From Parachlamydia acanthamoebae (GTDB lineage Bacteria > Chlamydiota > Chlamydiia > Chlamydiales > Parachlamydiaceae): 64,000 nucleotides of DNA. The position numbers and the translations under genes were made by a program. Position 1 is the first letter of the stretch. Every line of letters begins with the position of its first letter. The stretch lies in the NCBI RefSeq assembly GCF_000875975.1, contig NZ_BAWW01000028.1, forward strand, positions 85,504 through 149,503, given 5' to 3'. Under the pieces are notes generated by a model. That model had not been told where the DNA came from and searched no databases. It saw only the letters and a list, made by a program, of their open reading frames with translations. Below, piece by piece: positions 1 to 10,054 of the stretch.

Positions 1-2
1 CA

Positions 3-3000
3 AAAGCATGGCTAGATATTCAAAACTTTGAGGTCAATCAGATTGGTATACTTAATCAATTTTTTCACAAAGTTTATCCTGTCGAATTGTTAGCAGGCTC
101 TATCGATGCTTCTTTGTTTGCCCAATTGGATTTTTTTAAAATTAGCGAAATTAATTTAAGACATTTTTCAGCTCGAGATTTTAAATTCTATATTAAGCCT
201 TGGAGAGCCACATTTGAATGTGATTTGATGAAAGGGGCATTGCTCTTGAATCCTAAAGAGTTTCCCGTGTTGGGACAATCCGAAGCGGAGTGCTCGATTT
301 CAAATGGTGAGCTGCATATTGTTGGATTTGAAGAAAAAGATTGGCGCCTTCATGAGATCAATACGAGATTCAAAATTGAGCAGGGGACCTTGCAAAAGTT
401 TCTTGCCGAAGGAAAGATTGCTGGCTTAGCCGGATTTGTAGAGGTGGATTGGTTATCTCCTGATGAAATGATGAAGTTACAATTTCATGGGAATGCTCAA
501 GAAGTTGTCAGTCTATTCCCCGATTATCTCAAAGAAAAAATAAACGATACCTTTGTTTCGGATCAGCTTGTCATTTCTGCCGGGGTAAAAAGACAATCGC
601 ATGCGAGAAGACAGGTGGAAGGTTCGATTCATTTTTTTGAAAAATCGAAAGATGGAGCCGATACGATTTTATTTGGCTTTGCGGTGGAAAGTGAAAAAAT
701 CCCGCGTTCATTAAGTGAAGTACAAGATAAATACGAGGAATTTTTAAGAGCGAATTTTCCAGAAAATGAGTTGCAAAATCTTGTAGAAGTACATCTTTTA
801 ACTGAACAGAAAATTTGTGGTTTAGTATTGCGAGATGGGTGGTTTGAAGCAAAAGAGCTTAATTTATCTAAGTTTGTTTCACCCTTTGTTTTGGGGGCTT
901 CCTCTTTAGAATTGCGGGGAACTGGGGACTTTTCTGGAATCTTTGACTCTCGCAATCTGATGATTTCTTACCAGGCCTGTGAGCTAGCATTAGAGTGCGA
1001 ATCGTTCCTTATAGAGGTCAAAGAAACTGTCCGGGAAAAAGTGTCGATGGCCAGTTATCCCGCCATTCACTATTTTAATTTTGAGGATGGTTCACAATTT
1101 GGCTACTTACCGGTTCAACAAGGATCCTATTTTCAAAAGTATAACGAACTCCTTTTCGAAGAAATTAATGCCTCTATTTTTTTTGATCGCTCACAGATTC
1201 ATATTCGGCATATCGAGTCTTTTTCTGACGGCATTTTCTTTGGTGGGGCCATTGATATCGATTTTTCTGGTCGGCAAGCAGGCATCTATGATGTGGTGAT
1301 TCATTCGGATATTATGAATGGGAAAATTTCTCAGATTCAAACATTCCTCTCAAGGTTTATGGCACCTTCTCCATTTTTGAAAATGCCTATGGAAGGGCTC
1401 GTTTCTTATCGGCAAAGAGGGGGGATGCTGAATCTAACGTTTTCTCCTGAAACATATACGGTTATAGCTAATGTGGAAGGCGCATTGACGGATGGCAAAT
1501 TGCTTTGGGAAAATGACCAAATGCGCTTTCAAGATTTCTCCTTGCATTTTGATTATGATCATCAAGCCAAATCCATTATTTTTTCTGATTTGGAAGGGGT
1601 TTTTCTTGTGGGAGCAGCGCATCAATTAGAAGAGTATGATGTTATTGGAGATTATATCCGCTTACTTGATTATACCCAAAATCAAGCAGAATTTGATGTT
1701 TGGATTAGTGATAAAAGTCGGGATATATTACGCGTTGTGGGAAATTCATCGAATCGGATGAATCTGACGGGTGACAAAGTCATCCAGTTTACTTTTGATC
1801 ATGAGTTGACTCATTTTGGTGATGTGCACCCCAATGCTTTTGATTTAACGTTAAAGGAAGATTGGCAAATTGATGATTTAAATTTCGAATTCGGGTTTAA
1901 CATCAGTACTCTCGTACACGACTTTCAAAGATTAAATCAAACTGGTTTATTTTTTCCCTTAAAGAGTTCTGCTAAGCTACTCGACCAACTCAAGAAAACA
2001 CAAGGCGAGTTTCAAGTTGCAATTCGTTACGATAAAATCGCGGAACAGTACAATTACCAAATGTTAGGAAGCCATTTGGTATGTGATGAAAATTATCATT
2101 TTGACTCCTGCCTCCTAACAGGTCGTAAAAAAGGGAGTGCGTGGGCTATTGATCAACTTCAATTCGATCAACTTTCGTTATCTGCAGATATTTTGCGAAA
2201 AGACTATGGTTGGAATGTTAACTTCTTAGGCATTCGTTTTGATAATGCTTTATTAGCAGGTTTAGAAGGGATTTATTATGACCAAAATAGTTCTTTTAAA
2301 GGGAAATTAAATCTTTTGGAGGTTGATCTTGGGAATCTTCCAAAATGGAAAATTTTTCAGAAGATGATCCATGAGAATCTTGTGGATGGAAAAATAAATG
2401 CAGCTGGAGAGGTTCGCATCCAACATTTGGAAGAATCCAAAGATTGGCGGGTTGAGTTATTACTTCAAACGGACTTTAAAAATTTTTCTGCGAAAGGAAT
2501 AAACTTTGATCAGACAGAAAAAGTATTTTGCCATTTTGTCTCAGACCGGGGAATGACGCTTAGAAATTTCAAAACCGCTTTTTTACATGCCAAAGAGCGA
2601 AATCCTAAGGTGGCGATCGATATTGAAAAGATGGATTTTGATTTTAAGAATGGTGAAGCCGCTATTCGAGGTTGTGCGTTTTCTTTGCCTGCAAACAATC
2701 TAGAATGGGCAGTTGAAAACTTCCAACAGGCTTTTCCTGATTTTATCAGTCATACATATGGTGAGGAAATCAAAAAAATCAAGAGTTCTGGAGAGGTGCA
2801 GGGAAAACTAGATGTGGATTTTGCTTTGCCTCATATAGCGTTTCATTTGGAGATGCAGGACGGGACTTATCGGTTTTATGACAGCGAATATGTGTGTAAA
2901 AACCTGAGTTTTGAAAAAGATCCATTTGAGAGCAAAGTTATTTTTCAATCCCCTTATAACGATCATCTTTTTTGGGTTTTGGTCCGTTCTTCAGCACCAA

Positions 3001-4082
3001 AACATGATTCTGGGGAAATGTTGATTTCTGAGCATTATCCTGAGCATCATTTTGAGAAAAAAGTTGGCGTTCAATTGCTATGGAGAGACACTCTTTCTGA
3101 AGGGTTTATTATTGATCGTGTAGAAGGATCTCTTTTAGGAAGCTCTGTACATTTAGCAAGAGTTCCTTCGGCATCTACTGATAGAGTTTATGAAGGGACG
3201 ACTCTGATCCAGATTGATCAAGCGTTGAGATATTTGCCTAAAAATCTGTTAGAAAAGGCTCAAAATTGTTCTTTAAATGGGACTTGCACCTTAAGTGGAC
3301 AATGGATCTTACAAAAAGATTCTTTAGCCTCTGGAGAAAATCTTTACTTTGTAGGGCAGCTATACGGGGAAGATCTTGTTTTTAGAGAGTGTCTCTTCGA
3401 TTCGTTAACTGCAGAAGTTGAATATCACCAAAATGAAATCGCATTCAACAATGTGCAGGTGAACGATCCTGCTGGGAAATTAGAAATTGCACAGATGTCT
3501 TTGAAAGCAGAGAATGAGGACGTGATTTTAAATATCCCTCAAGTCAATGTTTCCGATTTTCGGCCCAGCATTTTGCGCGATCCTAGTGGCATGATAACCA
3601 CCCCAGCTACGCCGTTTGTGATTCGGCATTTGGAAATCCAAAATGTACACGGAAGCTTAATCAATTCGGATCAGATTACGGGGAAAGGCAAATTCACTTT
3701 TACAAATTCTAAAAGGAAAGTCTTGCCCAATACAATTTTTGCTATCCCTGGTGAAATTTTATCCCGTATTGGATTAGACGTCACGGTTCTGACTCCAGTA
3801 ATGGGAAGCATTTATTACAAAATTAAAGATGGAAAAATCTATTTTACCCGTTTTAAAGATCTATACAGCAACGGGAGATTGTCGAAATTTTACTTACCGA
3901 ACACATCCTATCAGTCATACATGGATTTTGATGGCAATCTGCACGTTCAAGTGCGCATGAAGCAATACAACCTGCTCTTTAAATTAGCGGAGTTACTCAC
4001 AATAACGGTGCAAGGAACCGTGCAAAAACCCAAGTATTCTTTGCAAAAACAACCTCAATCTGAACATGAAGTGCGAAAATAG
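3..4082 (+). CDS. AsmA/TamB-like large envelope protein, 5' end outside window
   Basis: The frame is open from the first codons of the window, so the true start lies upstream; about 1360 residues are visible. The protein is rich in short beta-strand patterns with repeated 'G-x-(L/I)' strands. It ends in the layout usual for AsmA-like proteins: an NTIFAIPGEIL-type segment, a short amphipathic stretch, then a strand-rich tail ending in TVQGTVQKPKYSL. Proteins of this class span the periplasm and are linked to outer-membrane lipid or protein homeostasis. It meets the next gene tail to tail with one base between them. The family call rests on architecture only; a generic large chlamydial hypothetical protein is the alternative. 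Confidence 0.6.
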   Translation, partial: KAWLDIQNFEVNQIGILNQFFHKVYPVELLAGSIDASLFAQLDFFKISEINLRHFSARDFKFYIKPWRATFECDLMKGALLLNPKEFPVLGQSEAECSISNGELHIVGFEEKDWRLHEINTRFKIEQGTLQKFLAEGKIAGLAGFVEVDWLSPDEMMKLQFHGNAQEVVSLFPDYLKEKINDTFVSDQLVISAGVKRQSHARRQVEGSIHFFEKSKDGADTILFGFAVESEKIPRSLSEVQDKYEEFLRANFPENELQNLVEVHLLTEQKICGLVLRDGWFEAKELNLSKFVSPFVLGASSLELRGTGDFSGIFDSRNLMISYQACELALECESFLIEVKETVREKVSMASYPAIHYFNFEDGSQFGYLPVQQGSYFQKYNELLFEEINASIFFDRSQIHIRHIESFSDGIFFGGAIDIDFSGRQAGIYDVVIHSDIMNGKISQIQTFLSRFMAPSPFLKMPMEGLVSYRQRGGMLNLTFSPETYTVIANVEGALTDGKLLWENDQMRFQDFSLHFDYDHQAKSIIFSDLEGVFLVGAAHQLEEYDVIGDYIRLLDYTQNQAEFDVWISDKSRDILRVVGNSSNRMNLTGDKVIQFTFDHELTHFGDVHPNAFDLTLKEDWQIDDLNFEFGFNISTLVHDFQRLNQTGLFFPLKSSAKLLDQLKKTQGEFQVAIRYDKIAEQYNYQMLGSHLVCDENYHFDSCLLTGRKKGSAWAIDQLQFDQLSLSADILRKDYGWNVNFLGIRFDNALLAGLEGIYYDQNSSFKGKLNLLEVDLGNLPKWKIFQKMIHENLVDGKINAAGEVRIQHLEESKDWRVELLLQTDFKNFSAKGINFDQTEKVFCHFVSDRGMTLRNFKTAFLHAKERNPKVAIDIEKMDFDFKNGEAAIRGCAFSLPANNLEWAVENFQQAFPDFISHTYGEEIKKIKSSGEVQGKLDVDFALPHIAFHLEMQDGTYRFYDSEYVCKNLSFEKDPFESKVIFQSPYNDHLFWVLVRSSAPKHDSGEMLISEHYPEHHFEKKVGVQLLWRDTLSEGFIIDRVEGSLLGSSVHLARVPSASTDRVYEGTTLIQIDQALRYLPKNLLEKAQNCSLNGTCTLSGQWILQKDSLASGENLYFVGQLYGEDLVFRECLFDSLTAEVEYHQNEIAFNNVQVNDPAGKLEIAQMSLKAENEDVILNIPQVNVSDFRPSILRDPSGMITTPATPFVIRHLEIQNVHGSLINSDQITGKGKFTFTNSKRKVLPNTIFAIPGEILSRIGLDVTVLTPVMGSIYYKIKDGKIYFTRFKDLYSNGRLSKFYLPNTSYQSYMDFDGNLHVQVRMKQYNLLFKLAELLTITVQGTVQKPKYSLQKQPQSEHEVRK

Positions 4083-4083
4083 T

Positions 4084-6120
4084 TTAAGCTAAATTAAGCC
4101 CATAGTTTTTGATCTTTTTGGGCTTCGGCTTAATCCCAAAAATTTTATTAAAAATAAAGCGTATTCCACTTGGTTTGCCTGTTCTGCCCATGAAAAACCT
4201 TTTTGTATACCCGAGTACAAAGACTGGAGGAAATAGAAAAAAGCTAACGGTTTTTCTAATGAGCTCAACCTTTGCTCTCCAGGCTTGGCTGCTAAAATTT
4301 TCAACTTCAGTGGCCATTTCCGTGTAATAAGTTTCCGGAGATAAATAGTAGAAACGGCCATGCGGATGTAACTTCAGAGCAGGATGGTCAATATTTGCAG
4401 TCCCTAGAGTCGTGCACCTAACTTTATTAATTGCTTCTTTTGCCATATCGAATCCAAGAAATGCACCACCTGCCCCTGGAATAGAGTCTTCATAGCTAAA
4501 AAAATAATTGACGGCAATGCGAGGGTTCGTGCTCAAGTAATTACCGGCTTCTGTTGCGTCTTTTACGCTAGTAGCTGGTGCATCAAACGAGATAATATGA
4601 ATGTCTCTATTAGGCAATGCAGGCCTATCAGGCGACTTAGATCTTTTTTTAAGGCGATTGATCAAAAAAAGCTGTGCATGAGTTCCACCGAGGCTATGAC
4701 CTAAAACTTTTAAAGGAATGTCGAGATTACTAAATAATACCTCATTTTCTTCCTTAATCCCTTTCCATCTATAGGAAGGAAAATAGCCAGGTCCACCCAT
4801 CCAGGAGTCGTCAAGGACTGTTTCAATGCATTTTTGTTGGGTAGGAATTGTTGTTGTACTGCGGTAAGCCAAAATCTCAGGAAGCTGGATTCCACCTTTG
4901 TGCAACTGGGATAAATGGAGGGCGACTTTAGAGCCTCCTGGTTCAATTCTTTTCTTAATGAGGTACCAGTTAGACCCATTATCATCTGAAATTTCGGAAG
5001 GAGAGGGGACTAACATCCCTTCGGAAACGGTTAATTTGGGAAGTGCCTTCGCATAGATTTCATCACTTGCTTTTGGGATATTTTCATTAAACACACGCTG
5101 AGAGAGCGTCATAATGGTTTGATAGAGCTGCAAACGTCCCCTATCTTCCACATCCTTAGGGTAGTGAAAATATAGTGAGGAGAGAGGCGGGTATCCTGTA
5201 ATGATCCCTTCAATTCTTTTTCCTTGAAACATGAGCTCTAGTTCATCGGCATCCAGTAAGGTTGCTTTTGAAAATAATCCATGCAATTCATGGGGTAGCT
5301 CATCGTATTCTTTAGTTAGATGATCTTCACAAAGGGTTATAAGCATTTTTTTTAAGGCTTCATCTGAATCCGTTCCTAACAGCTCTGCCAATTTCCGTTT
5401 TTCGTGTAGTGGTAGAATTTCCGATGGGGCACGATACAAGCAAACTTGTTTCACTCTGTCCCAAGTGAGATAAAGATCTTCTGCATAAGAATCTGCAATG
5501 CCGAGCGAGATCTTATTAATCATGCCAGCTGTTAAAGGCTTTCCTTTTGCGTGAAGGTTCCGCATGTTTATATGATATCTTTGCAAGGTACGATCTACTC
5601 GTTCTTTTCCCCATTCTTCAACAAAAGATGTATAGCACTTCGAGATCGCGTTTCTATTTTCGTTTTTTATTTTCTTTCTGAAAGCGCGAAAACATGATTT
5701 TTGGGTTTTGTAAGCTGTGGAAGTCTCATCAAAAATAACACGATCGGATTCCTTTTTTGCCAAACAAGCGACTTGGCGGGGGCCATCTAAATGAGATGCG
5801 ATACATTTACGATAAATTTTCCGAACTCTCCCGGCAGTTAGTTTAGTCCCTTTGTCATATTTAGCTTGAAGTTTTTCAAGAAGCTTTGGTTGGGCATCGA
5901 GATGAGCTGTGTTTTGGATTAGTTTCATAAAATGAGAGAGCGTTTCTTCATTTTGCTGATGAATTTTTCTCCGTTTAGTGCCTAAAGTCCAAAAGGAGCT
6001 GGGGGAAATTTCAACAGAGTAATAAGGCTTGTCCTTGATTTCCTTTGTGCTGATTTTGAGAGGTGTTGATTTTGCACAGCCATCAAATGCTTCAAAAATT
6101 TGACCAAAACTTAATTGCAT
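4084..6120 (-). CDS. Putative lipase-like alpha/beta hydrolase, large
   Basis: About 678 residues. The key motif is VLGHSLGGTHAQ, a GxSxG nucleophile elbow with Ser near residue 476, preceded by hydrophobic strand residues as in class 3 lipases. A following ISFDAPA segment could carry the acid, and a PHGRFYYL segment near residue 590 could carry the His. The first 400 residues are Lys/Arg-rich, mostly helical, and not recognised. A hydrophobic segment (VSFFLFPPVFVLGYTKRF) lies near the C-terminus. I use the ATG at 6120; a TTG twelve bases upstream is possible, and neither has a clear ribosome site. Substrate is unknown. A host-lipid or membrane-directed hydrolase is plausible for an intracellular bacterium, but that is inference. 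Confidence 0.6.
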   Translation of the reverse strand: MQLSFGQIFEAFDGCAKSTPLKISTKEIKDKPYYSVEISPSSFWTLGTKRRKIHQQNEETLSHFMKLIQNTAHLDAQPKLLEKLQAKYDKGTKLTAGRVRKIYRKCIASHLDGPRQVACLAKKESDRVIFDETSTAYKTQKSCFRAFRKKIKNENRNAISKCYTSFVEEWGKERVDRTLQRYHINMRNLHAKGKPLTAGMINKISLGIADSYAEDLYLTWDRVKQVCLYRAPSEILPLHEKRKLAELLGTDSDEALKKMLITLCEDHLTKEYDELPHELHGLFSKATLLDADELELMFQGKRIEGIITGYPPLSSLYFHYPKDVEDRGRLQLYQTIMTLSQRVFNENIPKASDEIYAKALPKLTVSEGMLVPSPSEISDDNGSNWYLIKKRIEPGGSKVALHLSQLHKGGIQLPEILAYRSTTTIPTQQKCIETVLDDSWMGGPGYFPSYRWKGIKEENEVLFSNLDIPLKVLGHSLGGTHAQLFLINRLKKRSKSPDRPALPNRDIHIISFDAPATSVKDATEAGNYLSTNPRIAVNYFFSYEDSIPGAGGAFLGFDMAKEAINKVRCTTLGTANIDHPALKLHPHGRFYYLSPETYYTEMATEVENFSSQAWRAKVELIRKTVSFFLFPPVFVLGYTKRFFMGRTGKPSGIRFIFNKIFGIKPKPKKIKNYGLNLA

Positions 6121-6423
6121 AAAAAAACTCAATAGAAATTAAAAATAATAAAAACTATAGTTTATAACCTGTTTGTTAAGATAATATTAAGATTAAAGTA
6201 AAGTAATATAATAAAGTAGCAAAGAAAGTTTTCTACGTGAAAAATTTAGGCCATTTTCCAACTCTTGAGTTGTTTTAAGGGATAAAGTATAGTGAAAGGA
6301 TTACAATGATATGTTTTGAATTTTGAGAGGAAGCAGGACTGTTATATTCTTTATCCTCAAATAGATAAATCAAACATGACAAATAAAGATCGATACATTC
6401 GTTTTCAACAGGTAGTGAATCTA

Positions 6424-7359
6424 ATGAAAAAAAATTTATGTCTAGGCAGTGCCGCGCTTTTTGTACTCTTATGTTTTGGTATAGCTAGAGGATATTACAA
6501 TTTAACGGATGATTTCCGGATAGGCAATTATATGCATGAAGTTCCTTATCATGCAGCTTGGGAAAATCAGCCCTTATCTCATGAAGAGCAAGCTAATTTA
6601 GACAAAATTTTGGATCAAAAATTTGAATACCTTGGAAAAGGAGCTCAATCATTTGCCTTCATCAGTGAAGACGGTAAATATATTTTGAAATTATTTAAAT
6701 TTAAACATTTGAAACCTTCATGGCTCGTAGAATGGCTTCCTCCAGTAGGGATTTTAAATGAGATTCGTGAGAATGAGCGTATTAAAAAACTTGAAAAATT
6801 AGAAAGTGTATTTAATGGATATAATCTGGCGTATGACTGCCATAGAAAAGAGAGCGGCTTGCTTTATGTTCACTTGAACCGGGAGACCTGTCCAGGAAAA
6901 ATTGTACATGTTACGGACAAATTGGGATTGCCGCATCAGCTTAACTTAAGTGAAATCATCTATGTGGTCCAAGAGAAAGCTGTTACCACACGTCAGGAAA
7001 TGACCGCTTTGCTTTCCAAAGGATTTGTGTTAACTGCGATTGATCGAGTAAATCAAATCTTTGATCTTTATTTGCAAGAGTACGCCAAGGGGATTTATGA
7101 TCGAGATCATGGCGTGATGCATAACACGGGTTTTGTGCATGGGGAAACCGTTTATCCGATTCATTTGGATATTGGAAAGCTATCACCTTCAGACAACATG
7201 AAAAATCTTAAAGTTTATCGTAGTGATCTTATGAAAATTGTGGCTAAGTTTGATTTATGGTTCAAAGAAAATTATCCCCAATATTATCCAGAGCTTGTGC
7301 AAGCCATGGAAAATCGGCTCTCCACTATTTTTGGCGAAGAGTTTTCTCTCCAATCCTAG
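6424..7359 (+). CDS. Membrane-anchored hypothetical protein with kinase-like N-lobe pattern
   Basis: From the ATG at 6424 (MKKNLCLGS) the protein is 311 residues with an N-terminal hydrophobic anchor (residues about 5-22). An upstream ATG at 6376 and a TTG at 6316 are in frame. The segment YLGKGAQSFAFISEDGKYILKLFK resembles a glycine-rich loop followed by the beta3 strand with a Lys, as in protein-kinase-like folds. Later GFVHGETVYPIHLDIGKL could hold a degenerate catalytic or metal region, but no canonical HRD or DFG is visible. It may be a pseudokinase or an unrelated chlamydial family. It ends five bases before comF, so the two are probably co-transcribed. Confidence 0.5.
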   Translation: MKKNLCLGSAALFVLLCFGIARGYYNLTDDFRIGNYMHEVPYHAAWENQPLSHEEQANLDKILDQKFEYLGKGAQSFAFISEDGKYILKLFKFKHLKPSWLVEWLPPVGILNEIRENERIKKLEKLESVFNGYNLAYDCHRKESGLLYVHLNRETCPGKIVHVTDKLGLPHQLNLSEIIYVVQEKAVTTRQEMTALLSKGFVLTAIDRVNQIFDLYLQEYAKGIYDRDHGVMHNTGFVHGETVYPIHLDIGKLSPSDNMKNLKVYRSDLMKIVAKFDLWFKENYPQYYPELVQAMENRLSTIFGEEFSLQS

Positions 7360-7364
7360 CGGGA

Positions 7365-8123
7365 ATGAAGAAGTGGGTGGGAAATGGATTAAATTTAATT
7401 TATCCCCCCATTTGTTTGGAATGTGAAGACTCTCTTCAAAATTCTAGCAGTTTGTTTTGTGATGACTGCCATGAGCAGCTTTCGCTAATTGATCCCACTG
7501 AACGCTGTCATTATTGTTTTGAGTCAAAACATGATTTTCGATCAGGGGTGAGCCTTTGCAAAAGATGTTCCCTCCATGCCCCTCTATTTCGGGGTGTCGG
7601 CGCGGCTTTTGATTATGAAGGTCCTGCGGCAACTCTAGTGAAACATTTAAAATATTTAAATAAACCCTATTTAGCAGAGGGCGCTGGTGCTTTTTTGGCC
7701 TACCAGTTTTTCCAGTTGCAGTGGCCTATTCCTGATTTGATCATTCCTGTCCCTTTATCTTTTATGCGAAATTTATCTCGTGGATACAATCAAGCTTTTT
7801 TACTGGCAAATGCGATGGGAAACATTCTCAACTGTCCAGTAGCACAGGTTCTAAAAAGAAAGAGCGGTGACTACAGTCAAGCCGCATTAGACCGGAAACA
7901 ACGTATGACATTAGAACAGGAAAGTTTTTTTCTCCAAGAAAACGGAATCATTCGTGACAAAACGCTTTTGATTATCGATGATGTTCGCACTACAGGCGCC
8001 ACATTAAATCGTTGTGCGGAAACATTATTAACGGGATATCCAGCAAAAATGTATGGGCTTACGCTTTGTCATACGGATTATGAAGGCGATGGTTCTCCAC
8101 GATTCAGGGAGAAGCGCGATTGA
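7365..8123 (+). CDS. comF: ComF-family phosphoribosyltransferase-like protein
   Basis: 252 residues from the ATG at 7365, five bases after the previous stop; the longer frame from 7257 only overlaps that gene. The N-terminus carries a zinc-ribbon-like set of cysteines (CLEC, CDDC, CHYC, CKRC), the usual ComF (double zinc ribbon) start. The C-terminal half has a type I PRTase fold, with the phosphoribosyl-diphosphate loop IIDDVRTTGATL near residue 205-217 and the ComF signature SRGYNQA. ComF proteins assist DNA uptake or processing in competent bacteria; the biochemical activity is not settled. The end overlaps the convergent gene by 20 bases. Confidence 0.88.
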   Translation: MKKWVGNGLNLIYPPICLECEDSLQNSSSLFCDDCHEQLSLIDPTERCHYCFESKHDFRSGVSLCKRCSLHAPLFRGVGAAFDYEGPAATLVKHLKYLNKPYLAEGAGAFLAYQFFQLQWPIPDLIIPVPLSFMRNLSRGYNQAFLLANAMGNILNCPVAQVLKRKSGDYSQAALDRKQRMTLEQESFFLQENGIIRDKTLLIIDDVRTTGATLNRCAETLLTGYPAKMYGLTLCHTDYEGDGSPRFREKRD

Positions 8124-8673
8124 AAATTAACTTAAAATAAGTTTGAGGCACCATTCCTGTCACATAGTTATGTCCTTTCCCATGAATTTCATAGAAAATA
8201 TTTGTTAATGCCACTAACCGATTTAAACGTAGCTGAACTTCCTCACTAGAAATTTCTTCATCTTTGCTTTTTACTACACATGCAAGATGTTGTGCAATGA
8301 ATGGGCGTTTTTGGTTGTCTCTATAATCATTTAAAAGGGCACCAAGCCAACTCTGCTCAGCCTTTAAAACAATGGAAAATAGCTTTGAGCTTTGATCGAA
8401 GCGATTAGCTACTTTATTTAAGTGTAGTTTTTTGCAGATAGAAAAAAGCTTACTAGAAACACGTCCTGACAAACTATTTTTTTTACAGAGGTTCTTGCTG
8501 AAAAAGGAAGGCGTAAAATGTTCCTGCAGTTTTTTTTCAACTCCATGTCCTACAGATTTCTTTAATATTATCACATACGCGGGAGGCTTCTCTTCGACTG
8601 ATTCTTCATTATATAAAGGATTAATCAATGGATATATGTTAGAAAAAATCTTTTCACCCCAAGCCAAACTCAT
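8104..8673 (-). CDS. Hypothetical protein, 189 aa
   Basis: An ATG at 8673 follows an AAGGAG ribosome site at good spacing, which supports a real gene. The protein is basic and mostly helical with no signal peptide or membrane segment. No domain is recognised. It overlaps the convergent comF by 20 bases. It is probably restricted to this chlamydial family; function unknown. Confidence 0.55.
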   Translation of the reverse strand: MSLAWGEKIFSNIYPLINPLYNEESVEEKPPAYVIILKKSVGHGVEKKLQEHFTPSFFSKNLCKKNSLSGRVSSKLFSICKKLHLNKVANRFDQSSKLFSIVLKAEQSWLGALLNDYRDNQKRPFIAQHLACVVKSKDEEISSEEVQLRLNRLVALTNIFYEIHGKGHNYVTGMVPQTYFKLIFNRASP

Positions 8674-8839
8674 AAAAACTCCTTATTTTGCTTAAAAAGC
8701 ATAAGTATTTTTTTGTTATTTCACAAGTGAATTCTCAAATTCTTATCTTTTAAGTCGCCTTCAACCCTCGTATTTAATGTTGAAAGTTTATATTTTTTTA
8801 AATTAAAAGCTTAGTGTTTATTTACTAGTTAATGTTCGT

Positions 8840-9094
8840 GTGATACTGTGTTTACTTATTAAAAATAAGCACGAGGAAGGTTATGCCTTATTAGCTCTTA
8901 GTTGCGTTGTAACGAGAATAGCTGATGGAATTATCGGAGTGCCCATTGCAGCCCTTTCAATCTTAACTGCAGGGAAGTTTGTGTTTCTTAATAATTTAGC
9001 GTATAGAACTCTTCAAGCTCCAAGCATTGTAGGTGATCTTTTTTATTGCACGATAAACTGTATCAATCCTTGGACGGGAACATTGAAGGCCTAA
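8840..9094 (+). CDS. Small hydrophobic hypothetical protein, possibly a fragment
   Basis: 84 residues from a GTG at 8840 with no good ribosome site. The sequence has a hydrophobic centre (VTRIADGIIGVPIAALSIL) and a second hydrophobic run near LQAPSIVGDLFYCTI, ending in NPWTGT. The pattern looks like the N-terminal module of a chlamydial paralogous family rather than random coding. The weak start and short length suggest it may be a truncated relic. No function can be proposed. Confidence 0.4.
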   Translation: MILCLLIKNKHEEGYALLALSCVVTRIADGIIGVPIAALSILTAGKFVFLNNLAYRTLQAPSIVGDLFYCTINCINPWTGTLKA

Positions 9095-9175
9095 TTTTTA
9101 GTGACAAGTTCAAATGAAAAAAAATAACTTAATCTTTGAGCTTGTTGCTCTCTTGTAGTACTCGTTAAGGAGTCT

Positions 9176-10054
9176 TTAGGCTAAATAATGGTCATCAAAT
9201 CGTTCAAGTAGATAGTCTTCTAAATGATTTTTTAAAATATCAGGATTAACGATTTTTGCCTGATGATTTTCTATCAAAAATTGCGCATTTCCCCCTTCCC
9301 ACAAAGGAATTCCCTTTAAAAGTTCCATTTGATCACCTGAAGAATTTGTTGCTTCTGAATGGATAAGGATTTGTCCTTGTACAACGTTTTTTACTTCGTG
9401 AGAAGCTTGTGCACCAGTTCGAATGACTGCAATGTCGCTACGATACATCAGAGAGGCAATTTCTGATGCATTTTGAAAGGTCAAGGGAATTATTTTAATA
9501 TGTGGATTTTCACATTGTTGAGATTTGATTAGGTCTGCAACTTTTTTAAATAAGGTTTCTTGTTGAGGGATGTGCTTATTGCAAAAAACGAAAAAGTAAA
9601 TTTTTTTATTTTTTGTTTTGGCTATTTCTTCTAACTTAAGCACACTTGAGACATAGTTGAACGTGGCTTTTTCAGCAACTTGACTTCCAAGCATTAAAGT
9701 CATGACTATATCGTCGCTTTTTACGGGAATATGGAGCAATTTTTGAGGAGAGTCCGGGTCTATACAAGGCCCTAATTCGTCGTGCAGAGAGCGCAAAATC
9801 GTAAGCTCTTCTTCCGTATTTATGGCGATTGCTAATTCGTTTGGCTTAGGAGGACAATCTTTGTATGCTAAAAACTCTTTTCTAATAGGAGAGTCTGCAT
9901 ACACAATCTCACCTTTCATGAGGGATAAATTGCAGAATTTTTTCCAGAAATTTTCTTCTTCTTCCAAGGTTTTAAGGGACGGGTTAATAGAGACGAATTT
10001 GAAAATTTTTTTGTCTTTTTTACTCAGCTTTTTTATGTAACGATGATAGTACAA
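9176..10054 (-). CDS. GT28/MGDG-synthase-like glycosyltransferase, C-terminal part (frameshifted)
   Basis: This is the downstream part of a gene whose first part is at 10033-10524. The listed start is a TTG, but the frame stays open back to the A-run at 10103-10111, giving VITVWKIFIELPNAK, which continues naturally from the other frame. The C-terminus contains SDIAVIRTGAQASHE and a later SSGDQMELLKGIPLWEGGNA. This resembles the C-lobe of GT-B enzymes of the MurG/MGDG synthase type, where a Gly/Glu-rich loop and a Q-x3-N-A-like end bind the nucleotide sugar. Sugar and acceptor are unknown; a lipid acceptor is inferred from the family. Confidence 0.6.
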   Translation of the reverse strand: MYYHRYIKKLSKKDKKIFKFVSINPSLKTLEEEENFWKKFCNLSLMKGEIVYADSPIRKEFLAYKDCPPKPNELAIAINTEEELTILRSLHDELGPCIDPDSPQKLLHIPVKSDDIVMTLMLGSQVAEKATFNYVSSVLKLEEIAKTKNKKIYFFVFCNKHIPQQETLFKKVADLIKSQQCENPHIKIIPLTFQNASEIASLMYRSDIAVIRTGAQASHEVKNVVQGQILIHSEATNSSGDQMELLKGIPLWEGGNAQFLIENHQAKIVNPDILKNHLEDYLLERFDDHYLA

